This document shows positions 11,371 through 23,810 of a stretch of 64,000 nt of DNA, piece after piece. A model generated the notes under the pieces. It made no database searches and was not told the DNA's origin. It worked only from the letters and a program-made list of their open reading frames with translations. The stretch is from Ctena decussata (Eukaryota > Mollusca > Bivalvia > Lucinida > Lucinidae): the NCBI GenBank assembly GCA_963989385.1, contig OZ022512.1, positions 22,899,899 through 22,963,898 of the forward strand, in the 5' to 3' direction. Position 1 is the stretch's first letter, and every line of letters begins with the position of its first letter. Made by a program: the position numbers and the translations under genes.

Positions 11371-12439
11371 GATGTAACATTTAGCCGCAGATGCGCAATA
11401 CGTGAATATTATACAAGTTTCTATCACAAATATGTTTAGACTGTATTGACTAGTTTCAAGGAAACATAGCGAGTTGCGACTCTAGACTGACCCTAGACGA
11501 ATCCCCCCTCCAAACGAAAAAATGCTATACAAGATTCTAGTTCAGTTCAGTTCAATTATCTTATCGATGTTACCCAAGTGGCTCAACGGTACGTAACCAT
11601 AGCTGCACACACTTGGCGCCGTGTGTACCTCCATACAAGATTGTATCACAAATATGTTTGGACTGTATTGACAGGTTTCAAGGAAACAAAGCGAGTTGCG
11701 ACTCTAGACTAACCCTAGATAAATAAAATAAAATTCACGTGATTGTCTAAGTAATGCAGAAGACAACTTTTAAAGCAAGGGACCATTTGCCTTTTAAAAT
11801 TGTCCAGGGGTAGCAAGTTTTTCATTTTAAAATGGTTCCTAACTGGCTAAGTAATGACTGTCATCAGACTGCCACTGTTTGGTTTGATGGATTTTCGAAT
11901 AGGGACAAACTACATCTTCAAGACTAAAATGCTTGCAACAGATCCGGAGAGTTGGGGAGGGAGGAGGGGTTGGGAGTCCTGTGGGATTATAATTTTCTCT
12001 GCCTCGTCTTTATCTCAACCCTATCTTTCCTTTCTACTATCGCGTTGTGAGACGGCTCGGCGTAACTCAAATATTATTACTCAGCAAAACAAACAACAAA
12101 CCATCAAACCAAATGCCGATTCAAGTATTGGCTTCAAGCAAGTTATATTTTAGGTTTTCATTATTTACTGTTACTCAACGTTCAGGACCGCCGTGCAGTG
12201 CAAAGTTAATGTTGACGTCGGCTTAACGAAAACACTCGTAAATCGCATAATCTATCTATCACATTTTGAAGTCATACAGGCAACAGCTCAAGCAAAAGAG
12301 AGAGCAGTTATCGCTTTGGGCTCGGCCATGTCGTGACGTTACACTTGAACGCTTTGAAGTTGGAGTGATAGAAGTTACGTTTAACAAATAAGAGTCAATG
12401 TCTTACCCTAAGGTGAATGGGTATACTTTCAAAGGAAAC
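11371..12439. other. Unassigned DNA with a direct repeat pair and a SINE-like tail
   Basis: About 80 bp at 11420-11500 recurs at 11640-11720 (ATCACAAATATGTTT to GTTGCGACTCTAGACT). A degenerate S5-like SINE tail (GAGACGGCTCGG plus an A-rich end) lies near 11980-12105. Confidence 0.5.
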
Positions 12440-12650
12440 AACTCTGCCATTTTCATTTTTAGCCTCCCTTTTCAACGAGAGTCAAGTGATAAACAGAATA
12501 ACTTGCCCCCCCCACCCCCCCACCCCCGGCGTGCAGAAAAGTTCTTTCCTTTAAGCGCAGACCCCATTTTAATGGTTTTTATCTTCCAGGGAAGCAAACA
12601 GGAAGTCACTAACATTGTTGTTGTTTCCCTTTCCAAAAATGGCGGAAAAA
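12440..12650. mobile_element. Foldback MITE (family D) with a C-rich expansion
   Basis: Recognised by GCCTCCCTTTTCAA on the left and TTCTTTCCTTTAAGCG followed by ACCCCATTTT on the right. The centre is replaced by a C/A run at 12506-12528. Confidence 0.55.
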
Positions 12651-12811
12651 CATCGACGTGTACTCTTTAACCTAAATAATTTTTTTTCAGGTGACCTTTA
12701 GCCTTTCTTACTTATTGTTGAGGATTGGGAAAATGTTGAGTATACGTTCTAAACATGATTCACACTGAGGTTCAAACTTTCCAAGCATCTCGTATCGTTA
12801 CAAAAAGTCCA
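12651..12811. other. Short unassigned spacer
   Basis: Nothing recognised. Confidence 0.35.
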
Positions 12812-13032
12812 GGGGCCGGTCGTTCAAAACTAACGACCTCGTTAGTTAACATTTCGTTAAAATTTCAACCGTTAATATCTCAAATAAGCCAATATTTTTT
12901 GTTGAAAAAATGTGAAAAGCTTCTCACATTTTATCAACAAAAAATATCAGTGGTATTTGGTCATAAAACACTTAACGAGTTGACCTCTTAATGAGCTCGT
13001 TAGGCTAACGATGCTTTGAACAACTGGGCCCA
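12812..13032. mobile_element. Foldback MITE (family E)
   Basis: Ends are GGGGCCGGTCGTTCAAAAC and GTTGAACAACTGGGCCC-like on opposite strands. Inner arms include CTAACGACCTCGTTAG-type motifs and a central AATGTGAAAAGCTTCTCACATT dyad (12909-12930). A second copy is at 36538-36797. Confidence 0.7.
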
Positions 13033-15749
13033 GGCTGCCATTCGTCTCTGTAGGCCTCGTTTTAATTTAGACACATACCTAAATCTTGGGCCACTGCTGG
13101 TGTAATATTAAAATTTGAACCTGTTGAAAAAATGACCCAACTGGCCACTTTTCAATGTTGAATATCGACCCATAGAGCATTTTTCAGTGTTGAAAATTGA
13201 CCTGGGTCAACTTTCAACATTGAGAATTGACGCGTGGGGTCATGTTTTCACGGGGTCAAAATTTAATGCTATCTGGCTCAAGAACCTCGGGGCGAATACC
13301 CCATCATTTAAACAGGGTGTGCACTGGGCCCCAGAAAACGAGCGACATCAAGTCGCCTTCCAGCTGAAGCCAAGCGACTTCAAAAGAAACAAGGCCAAGT
13401 GGGACGTTTGTATTTTTTTCATGTCCTATTGGAGTGAAAACGCAAAACTGAAAGTACATGTTATGACCATGTCAGTAACTTTGTTCCCGGCCCAATTCGT
13501 AATAAATTTGCACATCAGCGCAGACTGATCGTTGTTCATTCATGCACGTTCAATGTGAGCAGAGAAGACTCCGATAAGACTGCGTGGACTTGCAGGCTGA
13601 TCAATGTCAGTTTTCTTTGCATAGGCATCAAGTATCTTTCTTCCTGACACACCTGTACATATCTGCACGTGCCACCGACCGATTTTCAGTGTCTAGCGGT
13701 GTCTTTAAAGTTTGCTTAGGATCAGTGTGTTGCGACACTGAATGTAGCATTGAAGTCTCCGACAGCTTGCGCATCTGCAGAGACTGTTCAGAGTGTATGT
13801 CTTGGCTAGATAATTATGTCTCAGCTGCCATAGATATTGATACGAAAAGACAAGATTCTGATAGCGCGGATACGCAGGCTGATCCGAGTCTTGTTCCTCT
13901 ATAATATATTAATATATATATATAACTTCCGCCGATCCATAGCTTGTTTGTACGGAAAATCTTTGATCAGAAGTCGCGATTTCGGTCGTCTGCTCAATGC
14001 CGGTCTGAGTTTTCTCAAGTTAATTCTATACCAGCACCGTACATAGCGCACTCTTGTTCCGAGACAACTAGTTGTATATTGAAACAAAACCGCACACCCA
14101 CAATGCCAAATGCGTGGAAGCGATCTTCGAAGGCTACTTTTAAAAGGTACTTAACAGCCTCTGCATACGACGCAGATTAGCGTGTGCACTTGCAAAGTCT
14201 GATTAAAACTAACTCGATGAACAATCTATTTAAGGAAGACTCTGATCAACTTTAGTTTCAGATGGCGTAAGGTGTTATTTTACCCGACACATAGAAAATA
14301 TTTTTAGTCACAGCGGACAGTCGCTGCATGTGAAGTCCGGTGAACTCATGACCTGTACCACATAAAATGTATCTTATGGAACATGCGAAGAGTGCAGACT
14401 GATAAGCTTCTTCGGAAGTATTCGCTTTTCAAAGGGTAACGGTGACGCTCATATCACAAAGACCTTATTATCGGTCAGGAAACTCCGATAGCATTACAAT
14501 GTTGCGCAGGCTGATACGAGTCTTTGCTATCAGCGTATGTCTGCGTTAAGATACCTTCTCACGTCTCTTGATTCAATCTGACACATTGAGTTGCACGTGT
14601 CAGAGGCGGCGTCCTTTGATCTGAAGCTGAAATCAACAATTGTGTCTGACCTATTAACGAGCCATGGTTACCGTCTTTAACCACTGCACTACCGGTTTTA
14701 CGCTCGGTAGTCGCGTTTCCATTGATCTAAATGCGTAACTCGCACTGGTCGCCAATTTTTGCATGTTTTTTTTTTTGAGACATTTGCCGGTTCATCCCGT
14801 AAACGATACTGAATATGTGACAACAACGTAGACTACGATTCGACGAGAATGAGTAAGTCTCGGGTAATGCATTTGCGAAAAAGTGCAGCCCGGCGTCGGG
14901 GTTATTACACTGTCTGCAGAACTTTTGCAGTCATAAAATTCTATGAACAACAATGTAGAACATAACCTGATGCGCTGTCCTGCACTTGTCTACACGGCCA
15001 GCATTAACATTCTGAAGTTCGAAGATTGCGACGATCATTATAAGCCTACTGTCATGACATACTCTGCTCGTTATCGCCCTAGTTGAAAGATAAGAAAATT
15101 TATACCATAAAACATAAGAAATCATTGAAGACCATGATCAGGATGCGCTTTACACCTGCCGCCAAAGCAGATGGATAGATTAAGTCAGCAAAATCTAGCG
15201 GGATCAAAACTCTTTCGCTCGTCACTTAGTGGATTAACTGTACTACCGTTGGCTTTGCCGAGGTGTTAATTTTACCGACTTGATGTCGGCAACACCTGTC
15301 GAGATCAAAGCTCAATCAGGGTCGGTGAGGGGATTAACGCTGATAAATGACAGGGGGCTTTGTTGATTAGCGTTGAAATTTGATATACTGGCGCCAGTTC
15401 AACAGGGCGACTTGAACTTCGCTTTTCGGGAAACCTAGGGCGAAGTTTTGAGCCCCAAGGCGAAGTTATCGCCCAACTTCGCCTGCAATGCACACCCCGA
15501 TTTAAAGTTTACATTGTAGTATACAAATCAGTTTTCCCGATTCAATATGATTTATATTTGATGTGACGCAAAGGATGTAAATTTTTATCCGGTTTGGCAA
15601 CGTCGAAATCTACAGTCAAATTGGACGCTTCAATGGATATATATATATAGCCGTTCACTATTCTAAACAGTGAGTTTAGTCTTTAGTCATTAGTCAATAG
15701 CCGATAGCAGCGTTAGTTGTACTAGTCCGTTAGGGCACTCAACATGAGC
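13033..15749. other. Long stretch without a supported gene
   Basis: Mixed, less AT-rich sequence. Short open frames at 13187-13528 (113 codons) and 13584-13904 (106 codons) show no domain, no splice pattern and no repeat match. Several GCAGGCTGAT or GACTCTGATCA phrases look like old family A debris. A regulatory role cannot be judged from sequence alone. Confidence 0.4.
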
Positions 15750-15930
15750 AGTGAGCAGTGACACAAAAAAAACAACAAAGTGGCATGTACACCCAGCAAA
15801 GATTCCGATCAGCCTAGGCATCTGCATAGAGCTAGCTTAGACCCTTAGCTACCGTTACGTGCACAGCCAAGACTCTGATCAGACTGGGCGGCTTCCCAGG
15901 CTGATCTGTCTTCGCTGGGTGCACATACCT
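15750..15930. mobile_element. Degenerate family A foldback MITE
   Basis: Retains ACTCTGATCAGACTGGGCGG in the right arm and CCGATCAGCCTAGGCATC in the left. The GAGCCGCGACACG ends are eroded. Confidence 0.65.
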
Positions 15931-16830
15931 GAAAGTATACCCATCTCCTTTATATTGCTTACCATAGGTATTTTTGTAGTGGCTGATTTACCACACTCTA
16001 GGCTCTAAAGTAACACCCCCATTTGCAAAAATACAATGGCCCTGGGCATTTAATAGGATGAATATGGTACTTTGTTTGGAGATTTTGCAGTTTGAGCTGT
16101 CAGGTCTGAGTCTACAGACTTTTGAGATCAGAGGATAGCTTCTGAGAAATCTAACATTTGGGATCGGTTTAGACTGTTATTCTAGATCATCGTCTTTTAT
16201 ATTTTTGGATCCTTTTGAAACTAATCAGTCTTTTAATAGACTGCCCAATTAAAATAAAGAAATTACAGTATGCCTTTTTCTGGTTTCTTCACCAGATATA
16301 GTCAGGGTCACTGACGAGGTTTTATTAGCCGAAACTGCGTAGTCTGGCCCATGTTCCTACTTCTGAATGTATTCTCTGCTCTTGAAGGAACTTTTTAAGA
16401 TTTTAATTGCTCTGGCATGTCAAACCATGCCTATCCCAACACTTATGATATTATTAGAAAGTCGCCTACAGACTGTCAAGGACTTAAACTAGAAGAAACA
16501 GCTTGTCTGACATGAATTTTCCATTTACATCTGTTAGCAGTTCTATTGGACAGATTCAATTTCCTGCAAGCTGACAGAATTAACCAGTAGCAACTTCGGT
16601 GACACCATCTGTACTTCAATATCGGGACAGAAGTTTCTGAGCAAACAGTATTGACACAGGTAGCAGTCTGTCCAAGTTATGCACTGTTGAAATTTTGACA
16701 AATCAACGTTTTATTCAAATAAAAAAATGTACGAATTTAACCCTTAAATGGCCAAATAGGCAGAAAAATTTACGTAAGAAAATGTTTGATCCAAGCTATA
16801 TCATACAGAGGATCAACGACTACAGAGAGG
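15931..16830. other. Unassigned DNA
   Basis: The segment 15955-16050 is similar, in inverse orientation, to about 25965-26085, which flanks a family D MITE. Nothing else recognised. Confidence 0.45.
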
Positions 16831-16897
16831 GCAAACAGTGTAGATCCAGATGAGGCAGCTCATTATGAGCTGCCTCATCTGGATCTATGCTGTTTGC
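16831..16897. repeat. Foldback hairpin repeat (family C)
   Basis: A clear 67-bp example: GCAAACAGTGTAGATCCAGA pairs with TCTGGATCTATGCTGTTTGC around an inner ATGAGGCAGCTCAT dyad. Confidence 0.85.
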
Positions 16898-17224
16898 AAA
16901 TTCAACTTTGTTTTTTTTTGTTTTTTTGCCCTTTACCAGTTTAAGTGAAACAGGTTAAAGTGAAACATTACGGTATTTCACATTCCAACATTTAGGGTAA
17001 TTTTAAGCAGTCAGAAATCACAACAAACTTATGTAAGTGGGAATATCATGAAAAAACAATTTATCTGGAAAGCTGGGGGATTACTTCTAAATTTTCTCAT
17101 TCATTTGAGGGATATGTTCTGACTATAGACCTTTTCTGGTATGCACTCAGAAAACCAAAAAATCTTAGTTTGCTCTAACATGATTGATATGCATATTTAT
17201 CTTATGGTGTATGGGTGTACTGCC
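16898..17224. other. Unassigned DNA
   Basis: A T-run at 16908-16927; otherwise nothing recognised. Confidence 0.4.
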
Positions 17225-17410
17225 ATGTTTTTTCTTCCATTTTACAAAGAGGAACAACTTTTGTGACTTCCTATTGGCTTCCCTGGATGACAAAGCCCTA
17301 CCAAAAGTGAGGATCTACTCCTGAAGGAAAGAAAGTGCTCCTAGGGAAACAAATTCTTTCTTTTAACAAAGAGTTGACAATCATTGAGAAGGGAAGCAAA
17401 AGCAGACATG
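17225..17410. mobile_element. Foldback MITE (family D)
   Basis: Contains TTGTGACTTCCTATTGGCTT, then AAGGAAAGAAAGTGCTCCT and the complementary ACAAATTCTTTCTTTTAAC arm. Confidence 0.6.
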
Positions 17411-17554
17411 GCTGAGTTGCATCCTCTGGAATTACCTGTTCACTTGCAAACATCAGACTGCTTCTTATGGGCTGGAAATGGCTGTAAACCCTAACACCTA
17501 CTATAACTCAGACATCAGAATAGTTGGTGCAAAGAAATAAATTATTCAACTTAC
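17411..17554. other. Intergenic or intronic spacer
   Basis: If the adjacent minus-strand exon is real, this is intron immediately downstream of it. Confidence 0.35.
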
Positions 17555-17646
17555 TGTTTCTGCCTATCTTCCACCTCTTGATACCATCTATAAGCTCCTG
17601 ATATATATAATTTATCAGTCTCCAAGTCTGATCAGAAACACAGAAC
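17555..17646 (-). CDS. Candidate internal exon, protein unrecognised
   Basis: On the minus strand, TTTGTGTTGCAG precedes 92 nt ending in ACA, then the strong donor GTAAGTT. After one leading nucleotide a single frame stays open for 30 codons; it begins FCVSDQTWRL and ends IKRWKIGRN, with one nucleotide left over. The peptide has the mixed, tryptophan-containing composition of a helical protein and not of translated repeat. The 24.4-kb candidate exon upstream on this strand ends with two spare nucleotides and so joins it in frame. This is the best supported of the four exon-like segments. Family and function are unknown to me. Confidence 0.5.
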
Positions 17647-17924
17647 CTGCAACACAAAAAAGATATATGTAACGTCAGGTGAAATGGTAGTGTAACGTCA
17701 GGTGAAATGGTGCTTTATTCTGCATGATTTTAAAACGGTATTAAATTAAAAATCTGTCATTGTGCTAAAATTGCTAGTGCATGGCATTGAATGCAAACTG
17801 CTAAACTGTAAAGAGACATTAACTCTGGGTCTACATTGGTGGTAATTATTGGTTCTAATACTTGGGACTTTTTACAATAAAGTGTCTTTCAACAATGAAT
17901 AGAGGATCTTACATGAGTGCTCAT
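17647..17924. other. Unassigned spacer
   Basis: Contains a 19-bp tandem duplication (GTAACGTCAGGTGAAATGG) at about 17671-17711. Confidence 0.4.
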
Positions 17925-18028
17925 GTATTATTGAATTTATTAAACGAGTTGGGGAAAAAAATTAAGATGCGAGGCTATGCCAAGCATCTTATCTTTTTCC
18001 CAAACAAGTTTAATAAATTCAATAATAC
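17925..18028. repeat. Hairpin of about 100 bp
   Basis: TGTATTATTGAATTTATTAA pairs with its complement at 18007-18026; an inner AAGATGC/GCATCTT stem closes the loop. Likely the core of a foldback element. Confidence 0.75.
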
Positions 18029-18466
18029 AGATGCACGAATACAAGATTCTTTTTATCATATGACACTAAAACCGCATTTCATTAGCAAATTTTGCACTAA
18101 AACGTCACAATTTCGCCATTAGAGAATGCGTCTTTTTTATAGACGTCAACGCTTAACGTTACGATGTAATTTGTATACTTAATCCATTAGTTGATTATCG
18201 TTTTTAATGCATGGCATTATTACACTCTAAGGTGCGACGTCATACGATAATGCACTTTCTTCCATGGCATATTCAATAATAAAGGCAGGTAATGAAAAGT
18301 TAAATCTGCACGATACAGAGCAATAGTGAAGGCTTTAAAAAAGTGTGTGGGACATTTACAGCAAATTTAAAATAGAAGCAGAAATTAAGCCAAGGTGCTT
18401 CATAAACCTTGGTAATGAAGACTTTAGGTGCCAGCTGATACAATTATAAACAACTGTTACACATAC
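18029..18466. other. Unassigned DNA
   Basis: Nothing recognised. Confidence 0.4.
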
Positions 18467-18511
18467 ACCTAAATATACCTGGATTTGCATTGAGAATCCA
18501 GGTATATTTAG
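18467..18511. repeat. Short perfect hairpin
   Basis: CCTAAATATACCTGGATT pairs with AATCCAGGTATATTTAGG across a 9-nt loop. Confidence 0.8.
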
Positions 18512-19285
18512 GCATATTCAAATTTGTGTTGTTTTCGTTTTATGTTCTGCACTATTTCAAATCAGTCATTTCGGTGATGCATGGTTCTAGATCTGAGATT
18601 TTATATTTTGCCTTTACCATATTAAAGATAAATGTTTGGCCAACTTACAATAATTATAATTTTTTACTGTCAGGAGGTCTGATGTTTGAGCAAAAATATT
18701 AATTTTCAAGTCTGTAACTATTCAAGATGGTACAACTTATTAAATTAATGAAGCCAATGTCTTGCAATGTCTTATTAGGTACCACGAGCATGGGCTGGTT
18801 ACAATATGACTTTTGGGCATCCTTTTTTTTTTTTGTTACAGAAAATGTACCACGGTCCCTACAAGCACCTGAACTCACATTCAGCATATCTTATATTAAG
18901 AACTTTAACCACAGAATTTTCTGGCTCACCTATGTCTTCTAACCAACAATTTGGTGGCCTTTGCAATTTGCGAGTGCAGTAAATGGCCATTCTTCAGACA
19001 AAATTAGGGCAATAAATAGCAAAATAGGGTGGTCTAAAGCCAGTCTTGGTGGAATCAGGTCTATTGGTCAGGGGGATCATTATAGAGTGGACGTTTATTA
19101 GGAAACATGCGGAATACTCAGTCCTGGCAGCATAAAACTAGAATTTGACAGAGCCAACCGACCAGACAAAATTAGCATATTCTTGGCTAAAAGCACTATA
19201 AAATTCATTAAGCAGACCAGAATCTGGCAACAATCAATCAATCTAAATATTTCTGCATGAAAATTATACCCTGAATATTTGGCCA
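18512..19285. other. Unassigned DNA
   Basis: Short AT-rich open frames only. Confidence 0.4.
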
Positions 19286-20299
19286 GAACAGTGTAGACCA
19301 TCATCAGACCACTCCTAAACAGCGTAGACCATGATCAAACCGCATCTAAACAGTGTAGAGCTCCAGAACAGTGTAGACCATGATCAGACTGCTCCCAAGC
19401 AGTGTAGACAATGATCAGACTGCTCATTAACAGAGTAGACCATGATCAGACTGCTCCTAAACAGTGTAGACCATGATCAGACTGCTCCTAAACAGTGTAG
19501 ACCATGATCAGACTGCTCCCAAGCAGTGTAGACCATGATCAGACTGCTCCTAAACAGTGTAGACCATGATCAGACTGCTCATAAACAATGTAGACCATGA
19601 TCAGACTGCTCATAAACAGTGTAGACCATGATCAGACTGCTCCTAAACAATGTAGACCATGATCAGACTGCTCCTAAACAGTGTAGACCATGATCAGACT
19701 GCTCCCAAGCAGTGTAGACCATGATCAGACTGCTCCTAAACAGTGTAGACCATGATCAGACTGTTCCCAAACAGTGTAGACCATGATCAGACTGCTCCAA
19801 AACAGTGTAGACCATGATCAGACTGCTCCTAAACAGTGAAGACCATGATCAGACTGTTCCCAAACAGTGTAGACCATGATCAGACTGCTCCAAAACAGTG
19901 TAGACCATGATCAGACTGCTCCTAAACAATGTAGACCATGATCAGACTGCTCCTAAACAGTGTTGACCATGATCAGACTGCTCCCAAACAATGTAGACCA
20001 TGATCAGACTGCTCCCAAACAGTGTAGACCATGATCAGACTGCTCCTAAACAATGTAGACCATGATCAGACTGCTCCTAAACAATGTAGACCATGGTCAG
20101 ACTGCTCCTAAACAGTGAAGACCATGATCAGACTGCTCCTAAACAGTGAAGACCATGATCAAACTGCTACTTAGGAACTGTGTAGACAATGATCAGACTG
20201 CTCCTAAACAGTGTAGACCATGATCAGACTGCTCCTAAACAGTGTAGACCATGATCAAACTGCTCCTTAGGAGCAGTCTGACCATGGTCTACACTGTTA
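19286..20299. repeat. 31-bp satellite derived from one arm of a family C hairpin
   Basis: About 32 direct copies of a 31-bp unit, AACAGTGTAGACCATGATCA followed by GACTGCTCCTA, are very similar to each other. The right edge (about 20238-20299) is a complete hairpin: the last unit is followed by its own reverse complement, ending TGGTCTACACTGTT. The unit therefore equals a single arm of the dispersed family C hairpin. Variant units (GCTCCC, AACAATG) recur in short blocks, suggesting segmental duplication within the array. No coding function. Confidence 0.9.
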
Positions 20300-20664
20300 G
20301 TCATTATGCCATTAAGTTTCGATTCACTGCCAGACAGAACAAAAATTCTCCAGAATGCTGTGTTTCCCTTAGTGTCTGCAAATTGTCACAGATACTGAAC
20401 TATAAACCAGACAAAAAATCTGTGGAAGAGGTGTCTCCCCTGGCTGCTGCACATTGTCACAAAACAGAGCTTCACCAGATAACTCTACAAAATTACTCTG
20501 CCGCCATAAAAGTAATACCTAGTGCCAGGCAAGACAAAAACTTGACAAAAGCTTACAACACCAATGCTAGACTGATTTCAGTCAAAGATATTAGAAATTC
20601 TCTTAGCCATATTATTCTTCTTAGCTCTTCAAAATATTTATTGTATGTCAGACTCCAAACTCAA
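20300..20664. other. Unassigned DNA with a chance open frame
   Basis: A 160-codon plus-strand frame (20251-20733) begins inside the satellite and ends inside a SINE, so it is not a gene. Confidence 0.5.
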
Positions 20665-20893
20665 AGGGGTGGTGGTCGGGCGATGGTGCTGGTTATAACT
20701 TCCAGTGCCAGGGGGTCCTACTTATTTGGATAACAGTAGGGCAAGGGCTTACTGCCCTTGCAGTAGGTGCAGTTGGGGGTTGTTTGAATATTTTTTCTCT
20801 CGTCTATCATTTCTCATTTCTTTCTTCCGCTCTCTGGGAGATGACCCAATATAGACTGAAATACTGTCTTAAAGAGCAGTTTAACCCAAAACC
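20665..20893 (+). repeat. SINE tail copy (family S5)
   Basis: Direct-orientation relative of 7600-7850, ending ACTGAAATACTGTCTTAAAG then TTTAACCCAAAACC. The next element starts exactly at its A-rich end and SINE-tail-like ACAACC resumes at 23001, so that element probably inserted in the tail. Confidence 0.65.
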
Positions 20894-23000
20894 AGAGGAC
20901 CATTGGTCCTGTAGCTCACCTGAGTCCATTCATCCTTAGCACTCAAGAGTAAGAAACACTGAAGTAAGTTGTACAATTCGGCCTAATTTCAACTTTGACT
21001 GAGTTATTATGCTTGTCCTAGTAAATATTAGCAAGTTTGATGAAGTTACAATAAAAAAAAACATATTTGTAAAACTTTTTGCCTAAATATTGCAGTAACA
21101 CAGAAATAAATGCCAATTTGCCATTTTCCCAATACAAGTCTATGGAAACTTTAAAATGCCATAGTAATGACACCATGTGGGCAACAATAATATAAAACAA
21201 TATTTACGTAGCGGCTAATGTCATGAACATGTATGCAAAGAATCAGCTTCATCCCCCTATATGGTTTTTGAGGAAAAGATTTTTAAATATTTTTTTCAAA
21301 AATATTTCCTTAATATTGCCATGGCAACAAATCGAATTCTGCAATTAGGACAAAATTAATAGGAATCATAGAGGACTACTCAAGCAACATTTCTGTAGAT
21401 AAAAAATCCAAAAATAACTGCAGGGAGATAGCAAAAACTGCAGCTTTCCATTTTTCCCATTATATTTCAATGGAAACTATAAGTTGCCATACCAACCTAA
21501 CCGCTGAAGCAATTGCCATAAAAAAAACTGTAATTATATAGAAGCTTGTACAAAGATCCGTTCTGTAAAGTTTGAGCTTTATCGGGCACATAGTTTCTGC
21601 AAAAATGATATTTTAATATTTTTTCTATTTTTAACCATTCGGTTGCATTGGCAATCAGCCAAATAGTGCAATTTACATAAATTTCATGCGGTTGATAGAG
21701 GACAACTCAAGGAACATTTCTGTAAAAGATTTGTCAAAATATCTGCAGTCACACAGGAATAAATGCAAATTTACAATTTTCCCATTATAAGTCAATGGCA
21801 ACTTTATGTTGCCATAGCAACCAAACTGCGGGAGCAATTGCCAAGAAAAACAGTCTTTTCATAGACGGAAGTACCTAGATCCTTTCTGTGAAGTTTGAGC
21901 TTTATTGGTTGTATAGTTTCTGAGGCGATGATTTTTGAATACCTTTTCTGTTTTTAACCATTCGGTTGCCATGGCAACCAGCCTAATTGTGCAATTTACA
22001 TAAATTTCATGTGGTTGATAGAGGACTACTCTAGGAACATTTCTGTAAAAGTTTTGTCAAAATATCTGCAGTCACATAGCAATAAATGCAAATTTTCAAT
22101 TTTCCCATTATAAGTCAATGGCAACTTTAAGTTGCCATAGCAACAAAACTGCTGGAGCAATTGCCAAGAAAAACAGTATTTTTATAGATGGTAGTACCTA
22201 GATCCTTTCTGTGAAGTTTGAGCTTTATTGGTTTTATAGTTTCTGAGGAGATGATTTTTGAATATCTTTTCTATTTTTAACCATTCGGTTGTCATGGCAA
22301 CCAGCCTAATTGTGCAATTTACATAAATTTCATGTGGTTGATAGAGGACTACTCAAGGAACATTTCTGTAAAAGTTTTGTCAAAATATCTGCAGTCACAT
22401 AGCAATAAATGCAAATTTTCAACTTTCCCATTATAAGTCAATGGCAACTTTAAGTTGCCATAGCAACCAAACTGCTGGAGCAATTGCCAAGAAAAACAGT
22501 GTTTTTATAGATGGTAGTACCTAGATCCTTTCTGTGAAGTTTGAGCATTATTGGTTGTATAGTTTCTGAGGAGATGATTTTTGAATATCTTTTCTATTTT
22601 TAACCTTTCGGTTGCCATGGCAACCAGCCTAATAGTGCAATTTACATAAATTTCATGTGGTTGATAGAGGACTACTCAAGGAACATTTCTGTAAAAGTTT
22701 TGTCAAAATATCTGCAGTGACATAGCAATAAATGCAAATTTTCAATTTTTCCCATACAAGTCAATGGAAACTTTAAGTTGCCATAGCAACCAAAGTTCTG
22801 AAGCGATTTGGATAAAAAACAGTATTATTGGTTCCCCCTGCCTATAGATGATATATATGAAATTTGGTAACAATGGGCCTTGTAGTTTCAGAGGAGATGT
22901 CTTTTGAAAATATTGACGGACGACGGACGGACGGACGACGGACGACGGATGCCTGCTTATACTATAAGCTCACCTGTGAGCCTTCGGCTCCGGTGAGCTA
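20894..23000. mobile_element. Non-autonomous element with a 323-bp internal tandem array and terminal hairpin
   Basis: The left end carries a hairpin (AGGACCATTGGTCCT) and TAGCTCACCTGAG. The right end is a GACGGACGGACG run, then a hairpin (GCTCACCTGTGAGCC to CTCCGGTGAGCTA). Between them lie four well-conserved units spaced exactly 323 bp (ACATAAATTTCAT at 21675, 21998, 22321 and 22644) and a diverged leading copy. The architecture resembles the bivalve elements with internal tandem repeats that are thought to be moved by Helitron-like enzymes; that assignment is an inference. No protein is encoded. Confidence 0.7.
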
Positions 23001-23112
23001 ACAACCAGCCAACCAATCCAGACTCAACATCTTCAAGAAGTTGGAGACAGGCACAAAGGTATCAGAGAGACAAGTGAGATTTAATGTGAATTTCTAACAT
23101 CTTGGAAAAGTC
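23001..23112. other. Short spacer
   Basis: SINE-tail-like AACAACCAGCCAACCAATCC at its left edge. Confidence 0.4.
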
Positions 23113-23377
23113 CACACCACAGGGTATATTTGGTTCCACTTATTTCGCTTCCTTCAGAGACTGTACATCATATTTGGCTTCTGCCGAGACTGTCTGCAAT
23201 CTCCTGCCTCGGCAGGAAGCAGAATCATGCGGACAGTCTCTGCAGAAAGCCATTTATCATGTACAGAAGTCTCAGCAGGAAGCAACAGATCGCAGACAGT
23301 CTTGGCAGAAGCCAAATATGATGGACAGTCTCTCAAGGAAGCGAAAATTGGCTGACTGGTTTATACCCTGTGTGCTA
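23113..23377. mobile_element. Foldback MITE with CACAGGGTATA ends
   Basis: CACAGGGTATA at the left and TATACCCTGTG at the right form terminal inverted repeats. The inner arms (CATATTTGGCTTCTGCC and its complement near 23295-23320) also pair. Overlapping open frames on both strands are by-products of the symmetry. Confidence 0.7.
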
Positions 23378-23810
23378 GTTGCAGGCAAGACAAAACTCCA
23401 CTTGTTCAAATTTGTATGATCATTATACAATTTACTTTTTCAAGTGTCCCAATATTCAGAATAATTATGGTACCCTGCTCAAATGCAAACTGTTGTTTTT
23501 TCCTCTCTGATGTCTTTTATGAAGAAAGCAGGAATCCAACTGGTAACTGTCATTCATTGATAATGTAATGATTTTTGCAGAGGGGTGGGGGAACGATTTT
23601 GATACTATCATTTTTTGACAGGCCCTTATCCAGAATTTGATCCATGAAATCATAATATGAGCCATGCAATGCAAAAGGATATTATGGTATACTGAAGACT
23701 GAGTCAGATCAGCATACCTATCAGAATCTCCATAATTAATTAGCCTAAACTGCTAATATAATTGCCTAGATAAATCTCTAATTAGAGGCTTGTCTTGACT
23801 GCTTTTGAGT
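23378..23810. other. Unassigned DNA
   Basis: Nothing recognised. Confidence 0.4.

Noticed and set aside
10959..11380. Two overlapping minus-strand frames of 110 and 102 codons
   Set aside because: Both arise from the 19-bp array; the repeated peptide words follow the DNA period.
13187..13904. Open frames of 113 and 106 codons
   Set aside because: No motif, no splice context and no sign of codon constraint that I can see.
19286..20299. CRISPR array
   Set aside because: Units are contiguous 31-bp tandem repeats without unique spacers, in a eukaryotic context.
20251..20733. 160-codon plus-strand open frame
   Set aside because: It starts in satellite DNA, crosses unique sequence and ends in a SINE; no domain.
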